This document shows positions 34,200 through 42,693 of a DNA stretch of 64,000 bases, one piece after another (within the stretch, counting starts at the first letter, position 1; each line of letters begins with the position of its first letter). The stretch comes from Prevotella sp. (GTDB taxonomy: Bacteria > Bacteroidota > Bacteroidia > Bacteroidales > Bacteroidaceae): NCBI GenBank assembly GCA_017557185.1, contig JAFZAP010000114.1:1-64000 (forward strand). Direction: 5' to 3'. The notes under the pieces are model-generated. The model was given only the letters and a program-made list of their open reading frames with translations. It made no database searches and had not been told where the DNA came from. Position numbers and translations under genes: made by a program.

Positions 34200-36188
34200 C
34201 TATTTCTTGACGTAATGCCCTTGGGTTACTCGCTGGAGGAGGCAGAAATCTTTGACGAAGTTACCCACGTAGCGCCTTGCCGTACGTTCAGGGATGTCCA
34301 TGCTTTGCGCTATCGCAATGTATTCTGCCGCCCAGAACTCATTCGGAAGCGCCTGCCAGAATGCTTGTTCGGGCTGTGTCATGACGCGCCCGCTGTTGCT
34401 CATGATGAGCTGGCGGTGAGGCAGCAAGTGGGAGTAGACCTGCACGGTGTGATTGATGAGGCAGTCGGCGATGGTGATGGCCGTTTGGTAGTCGGCGTCG
34501 CTGCAAACCAGCGGTTCGTCGAGAGGACTGAAACAAGGCTGCTGGCCTGCCCGCCGAAGCACCGTGAGCACCATGGCCAGGCGGAAGGTGATGAGTCCGA
34601 GTCGCTTGACGAAAGCGTCGAGGTCGTCGCCAAAGAGTCCGATGTGTTCATTGTAGAGCGGGGAGAAGAAGGCATTGAAGCTTCGCTTCTGCTCTTCGTT
34701 AAAGGTGAACACCAGCTTGCCTGGCTCCTTTGCCTCCATTTCGTGATAAAGCGAAAGGAAGAGCCGCCCCAGCGGTGCCAACTGTTCATGAAGAGGCCTG
34801 TCGCAATCTTCGAAGACGTTTCTCCAGTGGTGTCGGCCTTGTTGGAGATAGAACAGAAAGCGGTTGGCGAGTCCGTTCTCGGTGTTCTGTGGCGAGAGCA
34901 GCTGAGGCACCTGCCCGGGTGTGCAGGTGATGAGCGCCGAGAGCTTCGGCTCTGCGATATAGACGTGCTCGTTGTCCTTGCGTCGGCTATACTCAATCGG
35001 CTCGTGGTGGAATGCCTTGCGGAGTCCGCTGCTGTAGTCGCCGTAGTCTTGCTTGAGGGTCTGCGTCATGTTGTCGGCCTCCGTTTCGAAGACGGCTCCC
35101 CATCCGTCGTTGGCTGCCAAGTCTTGGTAGAAAGCCGTCGCCGAGGCGTTGACTGAAATGATTGCCGAGCGGTAGGGCGGCTCGTCGGGTTCTACTGCCG
35201 AGGCTCTCTGACTGCGGCTGAGCGCTTCGTATTGCGCTTTCTCCTCTTTATATTTTATATGTTCAGCCTCGTTACGCCTTCGTATCTCGCTGACAACGGG
35301 CTCCACCAGCGACAGACACGCCGGCAACATGCCTTTGTCGGCTCCCGAAGGTGCTACGACGAAAAGATAGAACGGCGGATAGACCACTCGCTTGTCGTAG
35401 ATGGCCTTGACATTGTGCATGAACCCCGATGCGAGGTTGAGCATCGCTAGCACAACCATGTCGCGCCCTTCGGCTGTGCTCTGGGTCATCATGGCCTCAC
35501 GCACGAGAGGAGGAAGAGCGTTGGCATTGAACTTGTCGCTGAAGGTTGGACCGGCCGGAATACTGGCTTGCTGCTCAACGGCCGACGATGGAGCTTCGGC
35601 CACTTCGGCCATCCGGCCACGGGTGTGCGCGTCACCTACCTTACTTAAAGTAAAAGTATAATCATTATTGTTAATTAACTGATTATCTGTTAGTTGTGTT
35701 TTGTTTGTGTTGTTTTCGCCAACGTCTCGACCTTGCGAAGTAGAGTCGTGGCCGAATGGCCGAAGTGGCCGAAACTTTTGGCTGACGGCACTCAGGTCGA
35801 CACCCGCCCGGCTTGCCATCTGGTAGTAGGTGGCCAGGGTGATGCGCCCGTCGGAGGTCCTTAGGCAATGCTGCCACTTCGCTTCGCAGTCGCGTTCGTT
35901 GTATTTTGAACTCTGTGCGCAGAGCCGGTGGTAGAGATTGCCGCCGCCGGCACCCAGTCCATGTGCCAGTGCAAAGCCCAGACGCAGGTAGTCGTCGTAG
36001 CTCTCGGCAATGTTTGCGCCGCGTGCAATGAGTTCGTTGCCCACGGCCAGTGCCTTGTCCCGTTCGATGTCGGGGTCGTCGGCTTGCCAGGCCGTAGTGT
36101 TTGCCTGGGCATTCACGCTCTTGGCAGTATTCGTGCCGTTGCCCGCTGCTGCCCAGGCCAGCGGGTCGAAAGAATTGTTGTTCTTCAT
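34200..36188 (-). CDS. DUF3987 protein with PriCT-2-like N-domain (primase/helicase-type)
   Basis: A 662-residue protein. Residues about 40-125 (DDYLRLGFALAHGLG...CEAKWQHCL) match the PriCT-2 primase C-terminal helical domain; after a low-complexity joint with YTFTLSKVGDAHTRGRMAEV, residues 200-640 form the DUF3987 helicase-like domain, with VVAPSGADKGM as a P-loop variant where GKT is replaced by DKG. In Bacteroidetes such proteins occur with VirE-N/BT4734 proteins, as here, in mobile or surface-polysaccharide regions; their job is not established, but a replication-type activity on foreign or own DNA is plausible. The start overlaps the previous stop as ATGA (36185-36188). Confidence 0.78.
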   Translation of the reverse strand: MKNNNSFDPLAWAAAGNGTNTAKSVNAQANTTAWQADDPDIERDKALAVGNELIARGANIAESYDDYLRLGFALAHGLGAGGGNLYHRLCAQSSKYNERDCEAKWQHCLRTSDGRITLATYYQMASRAGVDLSAVSQKFRPLRPFGHDSTSQGRDVGENNTNKTQLTDNQLINNNDYTFTLSKVGDAHTRGRMAEVAEAPSSAVEQQASIPAGPTFSDKFNANALPPLVREAMMTQSTAEGRDMVVLAMLNLASGFMHNVKAIYDKRVVYPPFYLFVVAPSGADKGMLPACLSLVEPVVSEIRRRNEAEHIKYKEEKAQYEALSRSQRASAVEPDEPPYRSAIISVNASATAFYQDLAANDGWGAVFETEADNMTQTLKQDYGDYSSGLRKAFHHEPIEYSRRKDNEHVYIAEPKLSALITCTPGQVPQLLSPQNTENGLANRFLFYLQQGRHHWRNVFEDCDRPLHEQLAPLGRLFLSLYHEMEAKEPGKLVFTFNEEQKRSFNAFFSPLYNEHIGLFGDDLDAFVKRLGLITFRLAMVLTVLRRAGQQPCFSPLDEPLVCSDADYQTAITIADCLINHTVQVYSHLLPHRQLIMSNSGRVMTQPEQAFWQALPNEFWAAEYIAIAQSMDIPERTARRYVGNFVKDFCLLQRVTQGHYVKK

Positions 36189-36811
36189 AAGCTTTCAGTT
36201 GTTTTAGTTTTTTTGATTAGTTCAGGATTCAGATATGCCTCGGGGTCGTGGCCAAGGAAGCAGGCCCGCGAGGGATTGGCACATTGCCCGTCGACCTGCT
36301 TCTCGCTGAGCCGATAGGTAGTCATGAGATAATTGCGCACGGCTCGGAACCATGTGCGGTGGTCGCAGCGCTCGAGGTCGATGTGGATGAACCACTTCAG
36401 CCCGTTGCCCGAAGGCGAACGGAACAGGAGCAGCGTTTCGAACATCGGGTCGGCCAATAGCGCGGCAAACAACTCTTCTGTGCGACTGCCCAAGTCGTCC
36501 AAGTCCATGCACAACAGCTGTGAGTGCTCAAGAAGGTTCTGGTCGGCACAATAGCTGAACACGCCCGATGGCGTCACATAGTCGAAGTTGTTGCCCTTGT
36601 AGGCACGTGCCTCGTTGTGGGTTTCAAGACTCCTGAGGAACACCGTCTCGGGCATTACCTTGAGTCCGTGAACATAATCGTAGACCTCAGCCAGCGTCAT
36701 AGGCTCGGCTTCCGGTCGTTTGTTGGTGATGGGTCTGCGGAAGAAACTCATCTTTGCCTCGGCAGCATTCCACACTGCCTGAGGCGCTTCGTTGGTTTTC
36801 TTTTCCTCCAT
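36185..36811 (-). CDS. BT4734/BF3469 family protein (VirE N-terminal domain, primase-like)
   Basis: From the ATG at 36811 the protein has 208 residues; an ATG at 36874 would add a basic MSEVRQCKRVN...KKKRKKS stretch that is coded by an A-rich run and may or may not be used. It has the VirE-N pattern: LLCMDLDDLGSR (acidic pair like an archaeo-eukaryotic primase active site), LLFRSPSGNGLKWFIHID, and QCANPSRACFLGHDPEAYLN. This fits an AEP-type nucleotidyltransferase. Together with the DUF3987 gene it makes a two-part primase-helicase cassette. The promoter and structured leader are described separately. Confidence 0.82.
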   Translation of the reverse strand: MEEKKTNEAPQAVWNAAEAKMSFFRRPITNKRPEAEPMTLAEVYDYVHGLKVMPETVFLRSLETHNEARAYKGNNFDYVTPSGVFSYCADQNLLEHSQLLCMDLDDLGSRTEELFAALLADPMFETLLLFRSPSGNGLKWFIHIDLERCDHRTWFRAVRNYLMTTYRLSEKQVDGQCANPSRACFLGHDPEAYLNPELIKKTKTTESL

Positions 36812-36901
36812 ACTTTTCTTTCTTTTTTTTTTATGTATGAGGTTTACCCGCTTGCACTGACGGACTTCTGACATAGCGGTTACGATTTCATCTAGTCCGT
36901 C

Positions 36902-36932
36902 CCCGCGGCCCGTGCTCGGTTAGCACCGCGGG
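36902..36932 (-). promoter_or_regulatory. Strong hairpin in the leader of the VirE-N/DUF3987 transcript
   Basis: Nested stems CCCGCG/CGCGGG (36902-36907, 36927-36932) and GTGCT/AGCAC (36912-36916, 36922-36926) with a CGGTT loop and a 4-nt bulge. The predicted leader from the promoter to the ATG at 36811 is about 130 nt, much longer than elsewhere in the window, and this hairpin lies near its 5' end. It has no T-run. Confidence 0.6.
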
Positions 36933-36947
36933 AGTAGAATTCCGGTG

Positions 36948-36955
36948 CAAAGATA
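36948..36955 (-). promoter_or_regulatory. -7 element of the VirE-N/DUF3987 operon
   Basis: TATCTTTG on the minus strand with TTGACA-like sequence (36973-36978) 17 nt upstream. Confidence 0.72.
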
Positions 36956-36980
36956 AGAAAGGAAATGGGGATTGTCAAGG

Positions 36981-37018
36981 AAAAAAAAGAAACTGAATCC
37001 GAAAATTGGATTCAGTTT
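36981..37018 (-). terminator. Intrinsic terminator after the ImmA-like gene
   Basis: An 11-bp stem AAACTGAATCC (36990-37000) / GGATTCAGTTT (37008-37018) with a 7-nt loop, followed on the minus strand by TCTTTTTTTT. Confidence 0.88.
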
Positions 37019-37057
37019 GCAGAACTGAAAAATAAATTGCAAAACGAGCCCGTAATC

Positions 37058-38695
37058 TCAGGGCATCTCAAGCAATTTCATCGACTTAAGCTTAATGTTG
37101 AGTGCCGTTGCCGACACCTCTAAAAGCGTTGCCATTCTTCCGACAACGTTGTTGTATTGCGGCCTAGTTTCTGGCTGGGAGGGGTTATAATATAGCTTCT
37201 GCAGTCTGTCGCCATAGACTTGATGAACATATTTCTCGTAGAAGTAATTATAGAGGTGCCGAACCAATTTTGTAGGCATCAGCAAATAGGAAGCAAAGTG
37301 GTTGGCCTCGATTTCTATGCGTCGCCGGTCGAAGATTATTTCTGATGAGAGCGTGTTATCAGTTTCTCCCACCGACACGATGCCACAACGGCTGAACCAA
37401 GGCTTATGCAGTAGGTAATGACCCAGTTCGTGAGCCATCGTAAATCGGAAGCGACTGTTGTTGTCCTTACCGGAAGAGTTCAACGTGACATGGCATTCTA
37501 CGATATCGAACCGGCCCAATTGATAGCCGTCGCCAAGAGGTTCTACGCTATGCGACAACCCCAGTTGGTCGGCAATGGCAAACGGGTCAAGAGATAATGC
37601 AACACTGCTATCCCAAAGATGCTTCTTTCTCAGGCAGGAATCGACATAGTCGGCCGACAACTCGTCAGCTTTAGCTTCAATCATGTCTTCTTGCAAGAAG
37701 GGGATTTCAAGTTTTTCCCGAGGCTTCACAGCCACACTGTGTGATAACAGAATGTCGGATAGCGAGGAGGTGACGTTGTCGCCATCCATGATCAGCATCG
37801 GACTGTTCATGGGGCGCTGCCCAAGAAGAATTTCCATGTCGTGCCTCTGCTTGACATAGTCTTCCAACGAGCGCGGTAGCACATATTCGGGAGATGCAGG
37901 CTTCTGGCGAGGGTCTAAAAGCACATAGCCAATCTCCTTATCTAACACCAGCTTTCTCACATCAGGACTCAGGCTGTGAGTAGAGACAATGAATAGCCTC
38001 AGCTTGGCGATGTCGGAGTATTCTCCTGCTAACTCATATAGCTTGTTCTTGGTCAGCCTCTCTTCTACGAATTCATATGCGTCGACGTGTGAATAATGCT
38101 TTTGCGACCATAATTCCTTTGAATAATATGTCTCAACGGAAAGCGCCGGCCTGGTGTCCCCATACTGTTCCCTTACCCGCAGGACCGAACGTGGATATCT
38201 CTCGCGGTCGCTGATTACACGTCTCAAATACCCTGCCATCAGGTCTTCAAGCGAAGGTGGCTCGTCGTTGGTTTCAGGCTGTTCTATTGGATGATGTTCG
38301 AATAGCCCCTCAACCTCTCTCTTACGAGCCAAGGAACTGCCGGAAGGACCACGCCCATATTCGTTGAGCCACAGGTAATGCTCCATGCTGGATTTCAACG
38401 CACTGGCTGTCTCTCCTTCTTTTAAGGCGGCTGGGCAGAATTTGATGAGAATCTCGGCAAAGTCCTTGCGCGTCAGCTTATAATCTCTCTTGTTAGTTTG
38501 AAGCTTCCCAAGTATGCCGCTTTTCTCGCTGACATATCTCACGATTTCCCAATGCTGCTTGTTGTGCTTTGCAATCCATTCCTTGATGTCGCTATTCACC
38601 GTGCCAATCCAATTGATAGCTTCATCATGGTGAAGGAACAACCCCGCCAGTTCTTGGTCAATATTCTCTATGTCTTGAAAAGTCTTTATTGTCAT
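37058..38695 (-). CDS. ImmA/IrrE-family metallopeptidase
   Basis: From the ATG at 38695 the protein has 545 residues. The catalytic site is MAHELGHYLLH with HELGH at 422-426, and E463 in EIEANHFASYLLMP is the likely third zinc ligand; both fit the ImmA/IrrE (DUF955) family, whose members cut repressors or respond to damage signals. The 400 residues before it are largely new to me, apart from a helical N-terminus that might be HTH-like (LTRKDFAEILIKFCPAAL). Full-length partners usually include a repressor nearby, but none is seen. The gene is AT-richer than average, supporting an accessory origin with the VirE-N/DUF3987 genes. It has its own promoter and terminator. Confidence 0.8.
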   Translation of the reverse strand: MTIKTFQDIENIDQELAGLFLHHDEAINWIGTVNSDIKEWIAKHNKQHWEIVRYVSEKSGILGKLQTNKRDYKLTRKDFAEILIKFCPAALKEGETASALKSSMEHYLWLNEYGRGPSGSSLARKREVEGLFEHHPIEQPETNDEPPSLEDLMAGYLRRVISDRERYPRSVLRVREQYGDTRPALSVETYYSKELWSQKHYSHVDAYEFVEERLTKNKLYELAGEYSDIAKLRLFIVSTHSLSPDVRKLVLDKEIGYVLLDPRQKPASPEYVLPRSLEDYVKQRHDMEILLGQRPMNSPMLIMDGDNVTSSLSDILLSHSVAVKPREKLEIPFLQEDMIEAKADELSADYVDSCLRKKHLWDSSVALSLDPFAIADQLGLSHSVEPLGDGYQLGRFDIVECHVTLNSSGKDNNSRFRFTMAHELGHYLLHKPWFSRCGIVSVGETDNTLSSEIIFDRRRIEIEANHFASYLLMPTKLVRHLYNYFYEKYVHQVYGDRLQKLYYNPSQPETRPQYNNVVGRMATLLEVSATALNIKLKSMKLLEMP

Positions 38696-38714
38696 GGCAT
38701 TTTCAATTTGATTG

Positions 38715-38722
38715 CAAATATA
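38715..38722 (-). promoter_or_regulatory. -7 element of the ImmA-like gene
   Basis: TATATTTG on the minus strand, 20 nt before the ATG at 38695, which rules out the in-frame ATG at 38788. Confidence 0.75.
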
Positions 38723-38827
38723 CAAAAGAATTACGAAATAATGATCACAGGAATCGGAATTCTTCCAATTATTTCTCCGCGCAATCACTTTTCAACACCT
38801 TTTTGTTTCTGATTCAATAATTCTTTG

Positions 38828-38835
38828 TATTTTTG
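38828..38835 (+). promoter_or_regulatory. -7 element of the LRR gene
   Basis: TATTTTTG, 30 nt before the ATG at 38865. Confidence 0.65.
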
Positions 38836-38864
38836 CAAGCAGAAACCCAAACAACAATAACTCA

Positions 38865-40445
38865 ATGATTCTTAAGACAATGACAAATATGAAAAAGAAT
38901 ATCCTTCATATCGCCCTGATGCTCCTGCCGATAGTGGCAAATGCAGAGGAAGTGGAAATTGACGGGCTGTGGTACAGCCTCGATGCTAACACCAAGGAGG
39001 CTATAGTAATCTCTTCTAAAAGTGTTTATTACTCGGGACTTGTTGAAATACCTGCAGTTGTCACTTATGGGGGCGCATATTATAATGTGAGCTCCATTGG
39101 AGGTTCGGCTTTCTCTAGTTGCTCTGATCTGACTTCTGTAACCATTCCAGGGAGTGTAAAAGAAATTTACGACCGTGCATTTAAATATTGTTCCTCATTA
39201 GAATCAGTAGTGATGGAAGAAGGTGTGAAGATGATATATGAAGACGTCTTCGGTGATTGTTTTAAATTGACTTCCATTTCATTCCCAAGCACTTTAGAAT
39301 ACATGGGATTAAATTCTTCTTTAGAGTATACTCAATGGTACAAAAACCAAACAGGCGATGTTGTTTATGCTGGTCCCATATGTTATAAGTATAAAGGAAG
39401 TTCATATAACGACTTGGATATAACCATTAAGGAAGGTACAAAAGGGATTGCTGCAGGAGCCTTTCAAAATTGCTCTAATCTTAAATCTATTGTTTTTCCT
39501 GATGGATTGACAACTGTTGGCGAATGGGCATTTGGTGACTGCTACAAATTGCAGTCTGTAGTATTTCCAGAAAGTATAAGAAATATATGGCAGAATGCAT
39601 TTACAAATACAGCATGGTATAACAACCAACCAGACGGATTAGTATATGCCGGTTCGGTTTTATATTCATATAAGGGAACAATGCCAGAGAATACAGAAAT
39701 AAGTATTCCTGATGGAACTAAAGGAATTGCTCAATCAGCGTTCTTGAGTTGTGCTAACTTGTCTTCTGTCATAATTCCAAACAGCGTGGAAACTATGGGG
39801 TGGGCTGTTTTTTCATGTTGTACCGGCTTGGTTTCTATAGAGTTTCCAAACAGCATTAATACTATTCCAAATTTCGCATGTTATAGTTGTTCTAATCTTA
39901 AATATGTTACAATTCCCCATGGAATAACAAAAGTTGTCGGCAATTCTTTTCAGAATTGTTCAAGTTTAATGGACGTAATATGCTATGCAGATCAAGTTCC
40001 TTCTGCAAACGAATATACTTTTACCTTAAATAATATAGCAAATGCCACCCTTCATGTTCCAGAATCATCTCTTGAAGCTTATAGCACAATAGAACCTTGG
40101 AGCCATTTTGGCTCTATTGTTGCCATAAAAGAACCAACTCTAGAACGATGTGCTACTCCTACAATTTCTTTTTCAAATGGTAAAGTTAGATTCAATTGCG
40201 AGACGGAGGATGTAGAGTTTGTGTCAAGAGTAATTGTTGAGAATTCAGAAACAGAACTGATAGGTAGAGAAATAGATTTAGGCACAACCTTTATGGTTAG
40301 CGTTTATGCGAGGCGTGAAGGTTATCTCGACTCTGATATTGCCACATCTTCATTCACTATGACTAATGTTGGCGACGTGAATGCCGATGGTGAACTGAAT
40401 GCAGCCGATATCACTGCCGTCGTTAACGCTATCCTTGGGAAATAA
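38865..40445 (+). CDS. BspA-like leucine-rich repeat protein with dockerin-like C-terminus
   Basis: A 526-residue secreted protein; starts at 38865, 38880 or 38889 (MKKNILH) are all possible, the last giving the neatest signal peptide (ILHIALMLLPIVANA). The body contains about eight LRR_5 repeats (e.g. FSSCSDLTSVTIPGSVKEI, FQNCSNLKSIVFPDGLTTV) like the BspA adhesins, broken by two WYxNQxGxVYAGxxxYxYKG spacers of about 40 residues. The end, GDVNADGELNAADITAVVNAI (502-522), is a dockerin-I or EF-hand-like calcium loop. It probably binds host or plant surface ligands. Its AT-rich codon use contrasts with all GC-rich neighbours, suggesting transfer. Confidence 0.85.
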   Translation: MILKTMTNMKKNILHIALMLLPIVANAEEVEIDGLWYSLDANTKEAIVISSKSVYYSGLVEIPAVVTYGGAYYNVSSIGGSAFSSCSDLTSVTIPGSVKEIYDRAFKYCSSLESVVMEEGVKMIYEDVFGDCFKLTSISFPSTLEYMGLNSSLEYTQWYKNQTGDVVYAGPICYKYKGSSYNDLDITIKEGTKGIAAGAFQNCSNLKSIVFPDGLTTVGEWAFGDCYKLQSVVFPESIRNIWQNAFTNTAWYNNQPDGLVYAGSVLYSYKGTMPENTEISIPDGTKGIAQSAFLSCANLSSVIIPNSVETMGWAVFSCCTGLVSIEFPNSINTIPNFACYSCSNLKYVTIPHGITKVVGNSFQNCSSLMDVICYADQVPSANEYTFTLNNIANATLHVPESSLEAYSTIEPWSHFGSIVAIKEPTLERCATPTISFSNGKVRFNCETEDVEFVSRVIVENSETELIGREIDLGTTFMVSVYARREGYLDSDIATSSFTMTNVGDVNADGELNAADITAVVNAILGK

Positions 40446-40486
40446 TAAAACATACAGTATTACACTAATAACTGACCAGAGAAACG

Positions 40487-41269
40487 ATGGAAGAAGATAG
40501 GAATTATGACAATAGCAGGGTGCCGGCGTCATCTTACATGAATGGTGGCAACGGGACAGAGGAGGGGTTCTCGTTTAATATGCTGAACCTGGTTCTGGGT
40601 GTGGCCGTCTGTATGTGGATGACGAGTGGGAGCAGCCTGTTTACCGACGACTGGACCTTTTATCTCTATCTGTGTGTCGCGGTTGTCATTCACGAGCTGG
40701 GGCATGTGGTGATGGGCAAGTCGTTCGGATGCCACATCAAGGAGATGCAGGTGTTCTTCCTGCCGTTCATCAGCTATAAGCCGAAGCGTGTCGCAGGAGG
40801 CAGCTCGTGGCGGGATATCAAATGGAGCCTGGGCACGCTCCCTCTGGGCGGTGTCACGGTGTTCAAGTCGCGGGGATCATACGCCGATGGCGATGTGGAT
40901 GGCTATATCGAGGACAAGCCTGCGTGGCAGCGGCTGCTGATTTCTGCTGCTGGGGTGCTGTTCAATCTCGCCACATTCCTCATTCTGTATTACGTCCTGC
41001 CACTCTTGTCGTATGAGTGGTTCAGTCTGCTGCGCCCGTTGGCAGTATTGTCGCTGCTGTTGGCGGTGCTGAACATCCTGCCTGTCTATCCGCTCGACGG
41101 TGGGTCGATTGTGTTTGCGCTCTACGAGATTGTCACTGGCAAGAAGCCGTCGCCAGCGTTCACGAAGGTTAGCGGCTGGATAGGTTTCGCCTTTATCGTC
41201 CTGTTCTTCTGGGTGTTCCCGGAGTGGCTAGACGGCCTTCTGGACAGAGTGTTCAGGCTGTTCTTCTAA
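40487..41269 (+). CDS. Site-2 protease-like M50 membrane peptidase
   Basis: A 260-residue membrane protein. The zinc site VVIHELGHVVMG has HELGH at 69-73, and the third ligand is D204 in NILPVYPLDGG (196-206); both match the intramembrane site-2 protease family. The first 30 residues are polar and Gly/Asn-rich. About five transmembrane helices follow. Substrate unknown; membrane-bound regulators are usual. It lies 41 nt downstream of the LRR gene with no promoter of its own in the gap, so it may be read from that one. It converges on the CPBP gene, with an 11-nt gap. Confidence 0.82.
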   Translation: MEEDRNYDNSRVPASSYMNGGNGTEEGFSFNMLNLVLGVAVCMWMTSGSSLFTDDWTFYLYLCVAVVIHELGHVVMGKSFGCHIKEMQVFFLPFISYKPKRVAGGSSWRDIKWSLGTLPLGGVTVFKSRGSYADGDVDGYIEDKPAWQRLLISAAGVLFNLATFLILYYVLPLLSYEWFSLLRPLAVLSLLLAVLNILPVYPLDGGSIVFALYEIVTGKKPSPAFTKVSGWIGFAFIVLFFWVFPEWLDGLLDRVFRLFF

Positions 41270-41300
41270 AGCCCCCTCTCTCATTGAGAGGGCCGGCGTG
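41270..41300. repeat. Hairpin repeat at the convergent ends of the M50 and CPBP genes
   Basis: CCCTCTCTCATTGAGAGGG is a 19-nt palindrome of the class found in other genes; its right half supplies the last codons (SRRPSQ) and the stop of the CPBP gene. It may also act as a two-way terminator. Confidence 0.75.
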
Positions 41301-42075
41301 AGGCTTTTAGTGCTACTACACCTATAATTGCTAATAACAAACTGGCGATGAATACTTTCATGTCGGGTAGGAAGATGACAGGGCTCTTGCATGTCTGTAT
41401 CTCGCCAAAACCAAGACAGCAATAGACGGCAAACAAAGTGGCTGTCAGGTTGCTGCCGGCGTGGAGCAGGACGGCATACCAGATGTTTCTTGACCATATA
41501 TACACGATTCCAAACAGCAGAGCAGCGATGGAGGCACCCATGAAGTTGCGGACGTGAAGGATGCCGAACAACACAGCCATGATCACGCAAACGATGATTT
41601 GCGACTTGCGTCGACGAAATGGCGAAATGGCCAGTTGACGATAGCACAATTCTTCAAGTACGGGCGCAAGGAATACGGCGTGCACGCTTGACAACATGTC
41701 TTCACGTAATTCGTCAGACGAATAGGTAAGCGTCTCTGTTTGGACGGAATGAAACAAGGATGTGAGGCCGTAGACGATGGCTTCTTGCGTCACCAACCAC
41801 AACGGGGCTATGAGTAGCAGACCTGCCGCAACGGTTAGCGTTGGTGGCTTTAGCGAGAACTGACGTGATTCGGGATAAACTTTTCTCTCAATCGGGATGA
41901 CCACGAAAACGGTCAGCAAGATGGCTGCCAGAGTGAGAATCCAGCCAACAGCCTCGTTGGCAAGTGACCCTTCACCATCAGCTAATGGGAGTGCTGTTAT
42001 GTAAATGAGAGCAAGACCGTAAATAGCAGCTAATATCGGCAAGAACGGCTTGATGATGGTTGCGATTTTCGACAT
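41281..42075 (-). CDS. CPBP-family intramembrane glutamic endopeptidase
   Basis: A 264-residue membrane protein with the CPBP (Rce1/Abi) motifs: EELCYRQ with E141-E142 and R146, FGILH with H174, and LLHAGSN with H207. About seven to eight transmembrane helices. The family includes prenyl-protein endopeptidases and bacteriocin immunity proteins; which applies here is unknown. It has its own promoter, and the C-terminal SRRPSQ comes from an inserted hairpin repeat, so the original end was changed. Confidence 0.82.
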   Translation of the reverse strand: MSKIATIIKPFLPILAAIYGLALIYITALPLADGEGSLANEAVGWILTLAAILLTVFVVIPIERKVYPESRQFSLKPPTLTVAAGLLLIAPLWLVTQEAIVYGLTSLFHSVQTETLTYSSDELREDMLSSVHAVFLAPVLEELCYRQLAISPFRRRKSQIIVCVIMAVLFGILHVRNFMGASIAALLFGIVYIWSRNIWYAVLLHAGSNLTATLFAVYCCLGFGEIQTCKSPVIFLPDMKVFIASLLLAIIGVVALKASRRPSQ

Positions 42076-42119
42076 AAATTCTGTTTTATCCGTTTAAATT
42101 TTGCACAAACTTGTGAATA

Positions 42120-42127
42120 CAAAAGTA
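42120..42127 (-). promoter_or_regulatory. -7 element of the CPBP gene
   Basis: TACTTTTG on the minus strand, 45 nt before the ATG at 42075. Confidence 0.6.
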
Positions 42128-42152
42128 CTGTTTTTCTTGATTGTTGCGAAAA

Positions 42153-42671
42153 CTACAGCAGGGTTTTTATCGTTTCTTCATAATAATCATCAATCAGAGT
42201 TACATCTTCACCATTCAGCGTGAATGCTTCGATGTAGTGATGATTGTCAGCTTTCAGCGAACCAGGGGTGATGTTCGTGACAAACAATCTTTTCTCAATG
42301 GCGGAGGCATTTTGTCTTATTTCGTCGATATGGCGATCGATATAATCGTCCGTCATAGCAAGGCAGATGAAACGAATCGACTGCAAATACTGCTCGTCGA
42401 AGTCCTTTCTCCAATCTGCAGGAATGTAGCAGCCCTCCACAATCAAATTCTGCTCATTCTCAACCGCAGTTTTTATCATCTCCCTCACAATCGGCCAAAG
42501 ATAATCAGTAAGGGCATTGTCGTCTTCTGGGGTGAGAGCGGTCTGACCGCTGCGAATCAAGCCCATTTTCAAATGATCTATAGACAGATAAGGATACTTG
42601 TATTGTTCAAGCATCCGCTGCGCCAAAAGCGTTTTGCCCGTATGGGAAGCACCTGTTATCAGTATAACCAT
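42153..42671 (-). CDS. Small P-loop kinase (AAA_33/zeta-toxin-like)
   Basis: A 172-residue P-loop protein: Walker A GASHTGKT (7-14), a following SIDHLKMGL motif with an aspartate in the substrate position, and EGCYIPADW near residue 96. This size and layout is that of a metabolite kinase or small adenylylate kinase-like protein rather than a full zeta toxin. The substrate is unknown. It lies 22 nt downstream of hemW on the same strand and is probably co-transcribed with it. Confidence 0.72.
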   Translation of the reverse strand: MVILITGASHTGKTLLAQRMLEQYKYPYLSIDHLKMGLIRSGQTALTPEDDNALTDYLWPIVREMIKTAVENEQNLIVEGCYIPADWRKDFDEQYLQSIRFICLAMTDDYIDRHIDEIRQNASAIEKRLFVTNITPGSLKADNHHYIEAFTLNGEDVTLIDDYYEETIKTLL

Positions 42672-42693
42672 AATTGCATAACTTATGAATGCC